From: Mesolinea sp040772305
Lineage (GTDB): Bacteria > Chloroflexota > Anaerolineae > Anaerolineales > Anaerolineaceae
Assembly (NCBI GenBank): GCA_040772305.1
Contig: JAXGYK010000001.1
Coordinates: forward strand, 496,001-560,000
Reading direction: 5' to 3'
DNA: 64,000 nucleotides
The notes beneath the pieces are model-generated. The model ran no database searches. It saw nothing but the letters and a program-made list of their open reading frames with translations, and had not been told where the DNA came from. Positions 1-8,355 of this stretch are shown here, in pieces. The stretch's first letter is position 1. Each line of letters starts with the position of its first letter. The position numbers and the translations under genes are program-made.

Positions 1-828
1 CTTAGCATGGTTTCCACCTCAATCGGGCAATGGCTGGGAGGATACTTCCCTCTTTGGATGGGTAAAGCGCTCTTCGTAGCAGCATCCAGCACACAAGCCT
101 ATGCAGCTTCATTGGCTGTAGCAGCTGGCGGTACGCTGCTTACAGTTATTCCCGCCGGTATGATCCGCAACCAGCCCTTAAAACCAGGCGAACGAACAAT
201 TTTTGCACCGCTAGACTACTTTAAAGCTGACCCCAAGGGCCTTACAAAACTTATCCTGCCGGGGTTGGTAGTTTCTATTGGCGCTGGTTTAATTATGCCT
301 TTTATGAATGTCTTTTTCCGCAATGTTCACCATCAAAGCGATGCTACGATCGGGGTGCTCCTGGCATGGGGCTCCCTGGCAATGGGCATTGGCCTGCTGA
401 TTGCTCCCGGCCTTGCTGAGAAGTTTGGCAAGATTCAGGTGGTTGTTGTAAGCCAGGCGCTCTCAATCCCCTTTTTAGTTATTCTGGGCTTTTCTGGCAG
501 CTTACTTCCTGCCATCTCAGCTTACTATCTGCGCATCCTGCTCATGAACATGAGTAACCCCATATACTCTACTTTTGCCATGGAACAGGCTAAACCCGAA
601 TACCGGGGAATGGTTGCCTCTTTAATGAACATGGCACACCAATTTGGCTGGGCATTTAGCCCGACATTAAGTGGCCTTATCCAGGTGCGCTGGGGTTTTA
701 AACCAGCCTTTATGCTTACCATTATTTTTTATTGCGTTGCAATTTGGATGTATTATGCCTTTTTCTGGCGCGACCGCAACCAGAAAGACAAGAATATTGT
801 CCCAGACAGTGGGCCACAAGCTGCTTGA
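1..828 (+). CDS. MFS transporter, C-terminal part (5' end outside window)
   Basis: A hydrophobic protein with about six or seven predicted membrane segments, open from the first base of the window, so the gene enters from the left. About 275 residues are visible; Major Facilitator Superfamily proteins usually have about 400-430, so this is roughly the C-terminal two thirds. The segment around residues 55-75 (a basic and polar stretch after KPGERTIF) fits the central cytoplasmic loop between the two six-helix halves, and the tail ends in a polar cytoplasmic stretch. The substrate cannot be inferred. The methionine at position 7 is probably internal. It is convergent with the LysM lipoprotein gene, 32 bp away. 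Confidence 0.75.
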   Translation, partial: LSMVSTSIGQWLGGYFPLWMGKALFVAASSTQAYAASLAVAAGGTLLTVIPAGMIRNQPLKPGERTIFAPLDYFKADPKGLTKLILPGLVVSIGAGLIMPFMNVFFRNVHHQSDATIGVLLAWGSLAMGIGLLIAPGLAEKFGKIQVVVVSQALSIPFLVILGFSGSLLPAISAYYLRILLMNMSNPIYSTFAMEQAKPEYRGMVASLMNMAHQFGWAFSPTLSGLIQVRWGFKPAFMLTIIFYCVAIWMYYAFFWRDRNQKDKNIVPDSGPQAA

Positions 829-860
829 TGCTTTATTCTCAAGGTTTTGTTCTTTAGAGT

Positions 861-2456
861 TTAAGGCCTTACTGGCTGGCGCGAGATTCGCGAATCTCTG
901 ATTCCATTCACATTATTCACAACCCATTGATCGCCCGAACAGAGCCACCCCTGGTAGTTTGAAGGCCCAGCCACTGCTTCCCAGGGGCCTAAAACAAAGG
1001 GCAGCGGAGCTCCTGTCCCGATCCATTCTCCGTTATATTTGCGAGCGATATGCAAATGTGACCCGGTACTGCGGCCTCCCTCGCAAGAAGGGTGGCCAAC
1101 TGGCTCATCAACATTCAGCCAGGTTCCCTCCGGCACACGTTGGTAAGCAGCCATATGCATATAGATCAGAACCCAACCAGTGCCTTCATCACCATCACCA
1201 TCTAGATCAATCGCAACAACCCCGCGGGAACTGCGAACCACCAAGCCTGGAGCTGCTGCAGTTGCAAAATTTTTCGAAACGTTGCAACCACGCGTTCCGT
1301 CACCGGGAGCAAAGTCCACAGCACCACGAGGAGTACCCGTCTGCCAGGTGTCATGAGGCCCTGAAGTGTTAGCCCAATCCATTCCGCCCTGAAAGGGAAG
1401 TTCCAGAACAGGAGGGTGCAGGTTTTCATGAAACAAGGGCTCAGTCTCAGCGGCTTGTTCACTTAAATCTGGAAAAAGTTCTGCATAACAAGCCATAAAC
1501 CCAGCTGGTCCGTACAGCGCTGCCTCAAATTGATTTGGATGGTATAGACGTGCAAACAGATATTGCAGGGCCACAGAACCCGCGTTCAAATCAGGGTGTA
1601 TGTATACGCTGCTTGAGTCGCGAAAATTTATTCTTTTCAGGGTTCCTTCCCTCCAGCCATAATACCCCTGTGCCAGAATGCGCGCAACCACCTGTAATTC
1701 TGCATACAGGCCTTTTGTGGACTCTGTGTTTAATCCCAAGGGGTATATTTGCTTCTCTGCACCGGCTGGATGACTATACACCCAACCCGACCGGAACTCT
1801 GTGAATGCAATGAGAAGACATGGATTGGTAGACGTTTCACGGGCTACTAACTCCACAATTTGAGGGCCCGTGTAATCACCATCAAAGAGCGTTTCTGTAT
1901 ACTCATTGAGGTATCCACCCCCCGCCTGAGCAAATGCCAGAGTATCAAATGCTTGTGCGCCAGGGCCGTATACAACTTCGCTGTCCGATAGCAAGGGCTG
2001 TTGATAAGGTGTGTGGTACTTGAATTGAGGCACAAGTATGGGCAAGCCCTCCGGGAGCAGGACGTCCGTTTCATAACCTTTTGGATACTGAATTTCTTGC
2101 AAACCCGCGCCAAAGCGAGATGCAATACGCGAAAGAGTATCACCAAACTGGCTAAGATAGACTTGTATCCCAGCAGGCAGCTCGGGTTGCTGAGGAGTAT
2201 TGGTTATTAGCGGAGTCATTGTAGGATCTGCCGGAATAGGGGTGGGTTGCGGTGCAGGTGTTTGTGGTGGGTGCGTTAGATTTCCATGCGGCGTTTGGCT
2301 TGGATAGACGTGGGCCTCTGCAGTTTGCAGCGCGGCTGCCACCGTAGCTGTTTCGCGGAGAGCGGTTTGAGGTAAATTACATCCAGCAAGGTACGAGAGA
2401 AAAATAATGCTTAAGATTAGTTTACTGCAGCGATCGGCAGGTTTAATGGGAGTCAT
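861..2456 (-). CDS. LysM and M23-like peptidase lipoprotein
   Basis: A secreted, lipid-anchored cell-wall protein of 531 residues. A signal peptide ends in a lipobox (LAGC, Cys26). A Pro/Thr-rich linker follows (residues 50-90), then a LysM-like module (about 97-145, with the GDTLSRIASRFG signature) that would bind peptidoglycan. The C-terminal third resembles M23 endopeptidases: GPH at 366-368, VDFAP at 380-384 and SHLHIA at 466-471. The usual HxxxD spacing is not kept (Arg377 sits four residues before Asp381), but His368 could serve as the first zinc ligand, as in some longer-spaced M23-like proteins. Its start overlaps the upstream methyltransferase stop by 14 bp, so the two are probably co-transcribed. 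Activity is inferred, not certain. Confidence 0.8.
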   Translation of the reverse strand: MTPIKPADRCSKLILSIIFLSYLAGCNLPQTALRETATVAAALQTAEAHVYPSQTPHGNLTHPPQTPAPQPTPIPADPTMTPLITNTPQQPELPAGIQVYLSQFGDTLSRIASRFGAGLQEIQYPKGYETDVLLPEGLPILVPQFKYHTPYQQPLLSDSEVVYGPGAQAFDTLAFAQAGGGYLNEYTETLFDGDYTGPQIVELVARETSTNPCLLIAFTEFRSGWVYSHPAGAEKQIYPLGLNTESTKGLYAELQVVARILAQGYYGWREGTLKRINFRDSSSVYIHPDLNAGSVALQYLFARLYHPNQFEAALYGPAGFMACYAELFPDLSEQAAETEPLFHENLHPPVLELPFQGGMDWANTSGPHDTWQTGTPRGAVDFAPGDGTRGCNVSKNFATAAAPGLVVRSSRGVVAIDLDGDGDEGTGWVLIYMHMAAYQRVPEGTWLNVDEPVGHPSCEGGRSTGSHLHIARKYNGEWIGTGAPLPFVLGPWEAVAGPSNYQGWLCSGDQWVVNNVNGIRDSRISRQPVRP

Positions 2457-3342
2457 GCTCCCCTAAGCGAAAATCGTAAATCCCTTCCCGGTATTCCCAT
2501 ACTTTTTTGCAGCCTGGGCAGACCAGCGTGTTTGCAGCGTCGGGTAAACTCTGACCACAAGCCGGACAGGCAAAAAAGCTGTTATGAGCAACCGGCAAAG
2601 TTATGCCTTCTCGACGCAGACGCGAAAATATGCTGGGCGCGAGTTGTAACCACTTTCCGCTCGGTTGCAGGAACTTATCCATACCTGTCAATAAGCGATG
2701 CGGTATTCTGCGTTTGAGGAAGTTCATCCGGAAAAAACTCACCGAGAGTTGTCTTTCGATTTTAAAATTCAGACTTCGGAGTAATTTTCGCATTTGAACA
2801 GGGTGAAAGTTGTAATTTAAGGCAACAAATTCTACTGGGTCCGGTGTAAATGGATTCCAGGTCTGTTTGCCTAAGAAATATCGGGCAATTGCCTTGATAT
2901 TGCGTTTATTAGCAAATTCAAGCACAAACCTTGCTCCGCCGGCAAGCACACGCTGCACAGACGCCAAAGCTGCATACGGATCAGCCATGTGATGTAAAGT
3001 GCGAATCATTGTCGCCCCATCAAAGAGCCCATTCACAAACGGCAGTTTATAGATATCGGCTGCCACATATACAAAGCGCGGATCCTCACCCAGGCGTTCG
3101 CGCGCCTGTTCAAGTTGCGTACGGGAATAATCCAAAAGGACGATTCGCTTCCAGGCTCCATAACGCAGCGTGTTGCGGCCAGCACCTGCTCCAAGCTCCA
3201 GGAGCAAGTGGCCAGGGTCACCCATCAGGCGTTGCAGTGCAATTTCTTCTACTGCATCTTCGTAACGGCGCTCACCAGTATCCCAAAAACTAGCCTGGTA
3301 GTCGCTATCGGTGTAATCGCAAACAGGAGGATAATTGCTCAT
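2443..3342 (-). CDS. SAM-dependent methyltransferase with C-terminal zinc-ribbon-like segment
   Basis: A class I methyltransferase of 299 residues. The SAM-binding motif I is visible (LLLELGAGAGRNTLRYG), followed by a helical MIRTLHHMADPYAAL segment and VLAGGARFVLEFANK, as in UbiE/Methyltransf_11 proteins. The last 45 residues carry two CxxC pairs (CPACGQSLP and CPGCKKVW), a Trm112-like or zinc-ribbon tail. The frame extends upstream to 3459, but that extension lies inside the SRP RNA gene, so the Met at 3342 (MSNYPPV) is chosen; it has no strong ribosome-binding site. The start is only 13 bp past the end of the SRP RNA, suggesting read-through transcription from the RNA promoter. The methylated substrate is unknown. 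Confidence 0.85.
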   Translation of the reverse strand: MSNYPPVCDYTDSDYQASFWDTGERRYEDAVEEIALQRLMGDPGHLLLELGAGAGRNTLRYGAWKRIVLLDYSRTQLEQARERLGEDPRFVYVAADIYKLPFVNGLFDGATMIRTLHHMADPYAALASVQRVLAGGARFVLEFANKRNIKAIARYFLGKQTWNPFTPDPVEFVALNYNFHPVQMRKLLRSLNFKIERQLSVSFFRMNFLKRRIPHRLLTGMDKFLQPSGKWLQLAPSIFSRLRREGITLPVAHNSFFACPACGQSLPDAANTLVCPGCKKVWEYREGIYDFRLGEHDSH

Positions 3343-3355
3343 GGTTGATTCAAAT

Positions 3356-3462
3356 GCGTTGGGCAGGTTATTCGGCAACACCCAAAGGGACCTCCTTACC
3401 GCTGCTTCCTCTCGGACCTGACGGGGTTCGCAGGGCTCTGCCGTGCCGAGCCCGCCCAACGC
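3356..3462 (-). ncRNA. ffs: Small bacterial SRP RNA (4.5S type)
   Basis: Read on the minus strand, this 107-nt segment folds as one long hairpin: GCGTTGGGC at one end pairs with GCCCAACGC at the other. The apical part carries the conserved SRP core GTCAGGTCCGAGAGGAAGCA, the binding site for the Ffh M domain. The tetraloop is GAGA (a GNRA loop) rather than the commoner GGAA. The RNA forms the signal recognition particle with Ffh for co-translational targeting to the membrane. There is no Alu domain, so it is the short form. A near-ideal promoter ends exactly where the RNA helix begins. Confidence 0.93.
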
Positions 3463-3468
3463 GCGTTA

Positions 3469-3497
3469 AGGATAATCGAGGCGCTAAAGACTGTCAA
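3469..3497 (-). promoter_or_regulatory. Promoter of the SRP RNA
   Basis: On the minus strand there is TTGACA (3497-3492), a 17-nt spacer and TATCCT (3474-3469). Transcription starting seven bases after the -10 would begin at 3462, the first paired base of the SRP RNA helix. The agreement between promoter and RNA end supports both calls. Confidence 0.85.
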
Positions 3498-3533
3498 CGA
3501 ATTCCGGATTGCTGTAGCTCTCAGTTATCAGAA

Positions 3534-3542
3534 TGGTAGAAT
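3534..3542 (+). promoter_or_regulatory. Extended -10 promoter of the GNAT gene
   Basis: TGGTAGAAT (TGn plus TAGAAT) ends six bases before the GTG start at 3549, with no convincing -35 and no ribosome-binding site. This places transcription initiation at about the start codon, so the mRNA would be leaderless. Confidence 0.5.
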
Positions 3543-3548
3543 CCTAGC

Positions 3549-4037
3549 GTGTCTGCATCAGCTCCTGTAAATAATGAAGATAAAAGAGTTGTCCTGGGCC
3601 TATTGAGTCTGCAGGATTGCCAGCTGCTTTGGGATTGGGCTGATGCCGAAAACAAAGCTTCAAACGCATCTTCCGAGCCGCAGGTACCAGATGCTGCAGT
3701 CTGGCACGCCCAAATTCTTGCAGCTCAGCATAAAACGCATATAAGATATGGCATTTATTTAGATGGTCAAGTGATTGGAGATGTTGCCCTCCAGGATATC
3801 GATTGGGAAGAACCAGCCGCCAGTATTGGCATGACACTGCGCAAGGACATGCGCAGCAAAGGTTATGGTAAGGCTGCGTTAGCTTTAATGCTAGAACAGG
3901 CTGAGGAAAAACTGGGGGCTGCCCGGATTTGGGCAAGCACCAGAAAATCAAACATCGCTGCTATCCGCTGCCTTCAAGGAGCTGGATTCGTGCTTACCGA
4001 GCAAAGCGGTGATCTCTTAACCTTCACCGCCACATAG
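3549..4037 (+). CDS. GNAT family N-acetyltransferase
   Basis: A 162-residue acyltransferase of the RimJ/RimL-like GNAT branch. It would transfer an acetyl group from acetyl-CoA to an amine. Visible family features are the strand IYLDGQVIGDVALQDI, the SIGMTLRKDMRSKGYGKAALALML segment (the Q/RxxGxG/A acetyl-CoA pyrophosphate loop is RSKGYGKA at about 98-105) and the terminal STRKSNIAAIRCLQGAGFV motif. The GTG start at 3549 is chosen because a -10 box lies just upstream. It is a single gene transcribed divergently from the SRP RNA. The acceptor substrate is unknown. Confidence 0.85.
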   Translation: MSASAPVNNEDKRVVLGLLSLQDCQLLWDWADAENKASNASSEPQVPDAAVWHAQILAAQHKTHIRYGIYLDGQVIGDVALQDIDWEEPAASIGMTLRKDMRSKGYGKAALALMLEQAEEKLGAARIWASTRKSNIAAIRCLQGAGFVLTEQSGDLLTFTAT

Positions 4038-4269
4038 AGATACAGCTTTTTAGACATACCTGAGCTGGGAATGCAATCAAGTGCCCCGCTTTGTCAATGC
4101 TTGCTATTCCAGTATTTTAAATCACTCCCGGATACAACTTGCATCATTGCCAAAATCTTAGAAAGAGGCTTTTAAGCCAGGCTTTAGCGGTGTATCTGGA
4201 AATCATGACCTCCGGCATAGCGTGCTTTCTTATCTCATTCGTTTCACGAGTTCGACTGCCTAAAGGCTT

Positions 4270-4299
4270 AAATAAAAAGAAAGGCTGCCAAAGCAGCCT
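4270..4299 (-). terminator. Rho-independent terminator of the KKD microprotein gene
   Basis: On the minus strand AGGCTGC, loop TTTG, GCAGCCT is followed by TTCTTTTTATTT. The 7-bp perfect stem and T-rich tail sit 16 bp after the stop codon at 4316. Confidence 0.88.
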
Positions 4300-4315
4300 C
4301 TGTTATTGCGGACTT

Positions 4316-4381
4316 TTACTTCTTGTCCTTTTTATCTTTCTTATCTTTCTTGTCTTTCTTATCTTTTTTCTTGTCAGCCAT
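4316..4381 (-). CDS. Lys/Asp-repeat microprotein (21 residues)
   Basis: A very short gene with complete expression signals. The protein begins MADKKKDKKDKK and continues as further KKD triplets to the end; it has no aromatic or aliphatic residues after Met-Ala. A strong ribosome-binding site (GGAGG) lies seven bases before the ATG, and a terminator follows the stop. Lys codons alternate between AAG and AAA and Asp between GAT and GAC, so the repeat is not a simple nucleotide duplication, which argues for selection on the protein. The product would be highly charged and disordered; nucleic-acid, ribosome or polyphosphate binding are guesses only. I recognise no named family. Confidence 0.75.
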   Translation of the reverse strand: MADKKKDKKDKKDKKDKKDKK

Positions 4382-4580
4382 CTTTCCTCCAAGGGTACTA
4401 AAACTGATAAACCAGGGCCTCGGGACGGTTTCCTGTACAGCAGGGCAAGAAAGGCATCTTTCTTCATTTGATTTTAATGCAAAGCATCAAATAAAACCAG
4501 AATGTTTTCCCGTATATCATGCCCAAACCAAAGCCTCTATGAAGTGCATAGACTTGAATGTCTGGCCGTTTAATTACTCA

Positions 4581-4603
4581 GGCCTAACGGTAATCGTTAG
4601 GCC
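4581..4603. repeat. Perfect 9-bp inverted repeat downstream of the membrane-protein gene
   Basis: GGCCTAACG and its complement are separated by 5 nt, 31 bp beyond the stop of the minus-strand membrane-protein gene. It could form a hairpin end for that transcript, but no T-run follows. The half-site CCTAAC/GTTAGG also occurs in the TetR operators near 25.7 and 27.1 kb, though here with a 7-nt rather than 4-nt gap. Confidence 0.5.
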
Positions 4604-4634
4604 CGATGAAGAACTGTAACTGAAACGCGATTTC

Positions 4635-5807
4635 TTAGAACAGCAGGAATTTTAATACGATTGACACCAAGATTGTGGTGATGGCCATCGAGCCAACATT
4701 ACCGATAGTAATGTGATAACCTTCGGGCAGCCGGTTATAAAGATACTCTGCCAAGGGTGCCCCTATAATGCCGCCTAATAATCCGGCAAGCACAGCAACT
4801 TCGATGCTCCCTCCTAAGAGCAGCACACAGCCAGGACCAACACTTACAACTGGGACATAGGTAGCATACCATCCCAGATCCTTAAATTTTTGGGTATACA
4901 GAAAAACGCCCACGCCCCCACCCACGAACTGGCTTAGCAGGATGGCGGGAACCACTCCTGAAGCATAGGCTGGGTGGTTGACATTGATAACTGAATCCAC
5001 AATCACACCTAGCACAACAAATAAACCAGCGATCTCGCTTCCATAAAACTGAGGTTCAGATAAATCTGCGAAAACGCGGCGGACAGCCCAAAACGGACTG
5101 TCAAGGTCATCTACAGGTCTATTTGTCCGCTCAAGCAAAGGAGCATCGCTCTTTTTCATCCAGGGCAATGCTTTGACAACTGCACAAACAATCACACCGG
5201 TGATCGCCATAGTCGAGACATTGGAAACCACACCTGGCACCTCTAACAAAGGCATGATAGTTTGATTCAACCAGTGCGCTGTAGGAAAGCTAACCAAGGA
5301 AGCCAGAACCGAAACAGTAAGTAGTTTCGGAAGACCGGGGCCATATAGTAGCATTAAAGCTGGCGCAATACCAACTACTGTGATAAATGTCGGCAGCCAT
5401 GTGAACCCCTCATCGAAGAAACGGGTGAAATTGAATACAAAAACCGTGAGTGCAAGGCTAAGCAGCTGTGAAGCCAGCACCCAGGGAAACATATTGCTGG
5501 AGTAAGATACCGGAAAACCAGCATACTTTGAGTTCTTCTGGTCCAAGATCCAAGCCAGAATACCACCTAGGATGATAAAAATAGAAGCGAAGAGCCCAGC
5601 ATAAAATTGAGGCTCGGTGAAGTTCATAAAGAACCAAATGAACTTGGATGAGGTATTAGTAGTTACTGTCTGTACGATTTGGTTGTAATCCAAGGCCGTT
5701 CCAACTCTTTGAATAGCGCCTACGAGAAAAAAGAGCGCGAAACCTATCACAAGGTTGACCACAAGGCCTGAAATTGAACCTAGTTTATATTGTTTATCCT
5801 TTTCCAT
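4635..5807 (-). CDS. Polytopic membrane protein with internal duplication, putative transporter
   Basis: A 390-residue protein with about ten hydrophobic segments. It contains two related halves: residues about 63-210 and about 235-390 each start with EPQFY (TEPQFYAGLF and SEPQFYGSEI), have a central VVGIAPALMLLYG or VVSVGPGCVLLLG loop, and end with NVSTMAITGVIV or NVGSMAITTILV. Such duplication is common in secondary transporters. It is the last gene of a cluster with an M20 hydrolase (14-bp overlap) and an amidohydrolase, so import of their substrate is the likely role. The ribosome-binding site AAAGGAG precedes the ATG. I do not recognise the family by name. Confidence 0.75.
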   Translation of the reverse strand: MEKDKQYKLGSISGLVVNLVIGFALFFLVGAIQRVGTALDYNQIVQTVTTNTSSKFIWFFMNFTEPQFYAGLFASIFIILGGILAWILDQKNSKYAGFPVSYSSNMFPWVLASQLLSLALTVFVFNFTRFFDEGFTWLPTFITVVGIAPALMLLYGPGLPKLLTVSVLASLVSFPTAHWLNQTIMPLLEVPGVVSNVSTMAITGVIVCAVVKALPWMKKSDAPLLERTNRPVDDLDSPFWAVRRVFADLSEPQFYGSEIAGLFVVLGVIVDSVINVNHPAYASGVVPAILLSQFVGGGVGVFLYTQKFKDLGWYATYVPVVSVGPGCVLLLGGSIEVAVLAGLLGGIIGAPLAEYLYNRLPEGYHITIGNVGSMAITTILVSIVLKFLLF

Positions 5808-6930
5808 AAGAAGGATGCTCCTTTGTTACAATGTGTTCATAAAGCTTGAAAGCATTCACTAAATCCTCAGCCTCAAGATATTCGTCTTCCACATGAGCCT
5901 GGTCTGGAATGCCAGGACCAAGAATTACGAATTCGTTCGGCATATTGGCAAAACTCGAAAGATCGGTGTAATATCTCACGCCTATTTCTCGATAGGGTAA
6001 ATCAAGATCTTTCATTGCATTGCGCAGTATCTCGCGTAGCCTTCCTTTTTGATTTGACAAAGCCAAGCGATTATTCAGTACCTCTGTCTTAATTTCGATG
6101 CCATGTTTTGCAAGTTCGGCGATGCAGCTCGCAACTGCATTTTGCAGCCGTTCGGCACTCAGCTCAGGAGGGTAGCGGATATCGATCTCTGCTGTAGCAT
6201 AGTCTGCCGTAACATTGACCTTCTTTCCGCCTTTGATACGGTTGAGCGAGACGGTTGTTTTTCCTACCAAAGTATTCTGGACGAGAATTTTTTCTTCAAG
6301 CATTCGCTTGAATCTAAAAATTGCGTCGATTGCATTACTGCCCAGTTCAGGTGCAGATCCATGCGAGGCTCTTCCTAGAGCTTCCACTCGCAACCAATAT
6401 GCACCTTTCTCCTCAAACGCTGCAGCAAGCTGGGTGGGCTCAGGAACAATTAATAGCTCATCAGGTCCAATGAGTTCTTGTCTGATAATCTCACGCATCC
6501 CCATTCCCCCAGCCTCTTCATCCGCAGTAAAAACCAAGCGGAGATTCACTTGCAATCTTTGCGGTTCCTGCTTCAGCAGTTCTCCTACCGCAATCATACA
6601 GGCAAGCCCGCTTTTCATATCCGATGAGCCGCGCCCATAGATCCTACCAGCAGATTCCGTAGCCTTGAGAGGCGGATAACGCCAGTTTTCCTGCGAATAC
6701 GGCACGGTATCCATATGTCCAATAAAGGTCATGGTTGGTCTTTCCTTGACTGAAGACCCTATCTCAACAATTAAGGACGAACGCTGCTCATCGTGGATTA
6801 ATTCTGTCATCAGAGTATCCTGGAAGAGGGATCGTAGGTAAGTTACGATCCCTTTCTCATTACCAGGAGGGTTTGTTGTATCAACTTCGATCAGCTGTCT
6901 CAGGATCTCAACAAGTCGATCTTTATTCAT
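5794..6930 (-). CDS. M20 family metallohydrolase (ArgE/DapE/ACY1-like)
   Basis: A 378-residue zinc amidohydrolase that would cleave an N-acyl or N-carbamoyl amino acid or a dipeptide. Metal-binding signatures are in the expected order: GHMDTVP (His72, Asp74), GRGSSDMKSG (Asp104), the catalytic and metal pair DEE (137-139), PEP near 160, and a C-terminal DQAHVEDEY region with the last His. The dimerisation domain is marked by GRASHGSAPELG. The start lies two bases after the stop of the amidohydrolase gene, so the genes are translationally coupled. Together they suggest ring opening followed by N-acyl cleavage; the substrate is not defined. Confidence 0.9.
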   Translation of the reverse strand: MNKDRLVEILRQLIEVDTTNPPGNEKGIVTYLRSLFQDTLMTELIHDEQRSSLIVEIGSSVKERPTMTFIGHMDTVPYSQENWRYPPLKATESAGRIYGRGSSDMKSGLACMIAVGELLKQEPQRLQVNLRLVFTADEEAGGMGMREIIRQELIGPDELLIVPEPTQLAAAFEEKGAYWLRVEALGRASHGSAPELGSNAIDAIFRFKRMLEEKILVQNTLVGKTTVSLNRIKGGKKVNVTADYATAEIDIRYPPELSAERLQNAVASCIAELAKHGIEIKTEVLNNRLALSNQKGRLREILRNAMKDLDLPYREIGVRYYTDLSSFANMPNEFVILGPGIPDQAHVEDEYLEAEDLVNAFKLYEHIVTKEHPSYGKG

Positions 6931-6932
6931 GT

Positions 6933-8279
6933 CTATTGCTGAACTGAATACAGGGTAACGTCGCCAACGCCTGTTTTCCTCACCATACCTGCCTTGGTAA
7001 CAAAGCCGCCTGCGCCGATACCGCGTCGCACTGCCCGTTTCTCAAAGCCGGTTATCTCGCCATTACAAATCGTATACATCATGCTCTTGTTAGTTCGATC
7101 AATAACTGTTACATTCGCTAAGGCTCCGGCACCCAAGTGGCCTATCTTTTCATCCCACCAGGCTATGCCCGTGCGCTTATGGAAGAGTTTCGCAGGATTG
7201 CAGGTCATGGTCGCTACAGCATCTGAAAGGCTCAAGACTTGCTTTTCCACCAGCTCCAGGATGCAGGGAATATCATCGCGGCAATCGCCAAAGCCCTTCA
7301 TCGTAGCATCACACTGTCCATCCGAGATCAGGATATCCACTACCTTATCTGCAAGAGCCTGGTATGCCAGATCCTGGGCTTTTTTATCCATCAACAGACC
7401 TTCCCGTGAACCGCGGTTTTCACGCAGCATCGTGGTGACAAATTCTCCCGTAATGTGCTCTTCCTTGCATAAGTCGATCATTTTCTGCATCGACTCCACC
7501 GGGTCGCCATGCGTTCCGCAGGCTACAGCCGTAGTATGCCCTAGGTGCAAGGGGCGGCCCTTGGACAGTTTTGCAAGACGCAAAGTATGGGCTGGGTCCT
7601 GAGTATGGGACATAAACAGCATTTGAGCCTTAGATGTTACCTCAAAAATACGGTCAAGTTTATCGTCGTCCATAACATAATGACCCATGTGGTCCTTGAT
7701 GCCCAAGACTAAGTTACCGGTGGAAAGCGTGAAGGGATTGCGGCTCATCTTTGTTCCAGCCACTTCATCTGCGCATTCACCACGGAAGAATGCAGCTAAC
7801 TCTTCAGTATCCATCGAAGTAGCCAAAACGTTCGAAGCACCTAGGTAGAGTCCTAAGTTAATTGGCAGTCCCCGATCCACTTCTGCACCTAACAGAGAAG
7901 GCGCCATAAGGGTGTTACCAGCACCCGGCGAGAACGCAAAAGTAATTCCATGGGCAGCAGCTTCAAAGATAGGATTAGTTGTAACCTCAAATAAGTCTCC
8001 CAGATGCAGATGCATATCCACTAAACCTGGTATGACCAGCAGGTCCTTACAATCAAGTACAACATCTCCAGCTACTGGTTCAATGATTCCAACTTCTGTG
8101 ATTTGGTCGCCCTTAAACGCGACATCGTAATTACCTTCAATTCCATTTTTCGGATCAACAAGATAGCCATCCTTAAGGATGACCCTTCCTTCCCATGCTA
8201 GGGGGAAGACTGACTCTCTTAAAGCATTATTTTCAATACCGGCAAGCGTTTTTACACTTTTAATGAGATATTTGTACAT
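6933..8279 (-). CDS. Amidohydrolase superfamily enzyme (dihydroorotase/dihydropyrimidinase-like)
   Basis: A 448-residue metal-dependent hydrolase. The N-terminal small beta domain (ILKDGYLVDPKNG ... DVAFKGDQITEVG) leads into GLVDMHLHLGD (His90, His92). Other likely metal ligands are Lys195 in the GIKDHMGH segment (a possible carbamylated lysine), His225 in MSHTQD, His245 or His248 in PLHLGHTT, and Asp320 in ILISDGQ. The C-terminus returns to the beta domain with ANVTVIDR. It probably opens a cyclic amide or imide. A strong AAGGAGG site precedes the ATG. It is the first structural gene after the PucR regulator. Confidence 0.85.
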   Translation of the reverse strand: MYKYLIKSVKTLAGIENNALRESVFPLAWEGRVILKDGYLVDPKNGIEGNYDVAFKGDQITEVGIIEPVAGDVVLDCKDLLVIPGLVDMHLHLGDLFEVTTNPIFEAAAHGITFAFSPGAGNTLMAPSLLGAEVDRGLPINLGLYLGASNVLATSMDTEELAAFFRGECADEVAGTKMSRNPFTLSTGNLVLGIKDHMGHYVMDDDKLDRIFEVTSKAQMLFMSHTQDPAHTLRLAKLSKGRPLHLGHTTAVACGTHGDPVESMQKMIDLCKEEHITGEFVTTMLRENRGSREGLLMDKKAQDLAYQALADKVVDILISDGQCDATMKGFGDCRDDIPCILELVEKQVLSLSDAVATMTCNPAKLFHKRTGIAWWDEKIGHLGAGALANVTVIDRTNKSMMYTICNGEITGFEKRAVRRGIGAGGFVTKAGMVRKTGVGDVTLYSVQQ

Positions 8280-8355
8280 TAAAGCCTCCTTTTTTTTAAA
8301 TTTATCAAAAGAAAGGCAATCCTAGAATAGTCCTAATGGACAATCTTTTAATCGC

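Noticed and set aside
861..2456. Inactive M23 domain because Arg replaces the first zinc His
   Set aside because: A His in GPH thirteen residues before the Asp can take that place, as in longer-spaced relatives, so loss of function cannot be claimed.
4321..4376. Short tandem repeats as a possible CRISPR or VNTR
   Set aside because: The 9-nt period encodes the KKD triplet on the minus strand, with no spacers.
4139..4619. Two overlapping plus-strand frames of 98-110 codons
   Set aside because: They run antisense through the KKD microprotein gene and its terminator; their Phe/Leu/Ser repeat is only the complement of the Lys/Asp codons, and no RBS is present.
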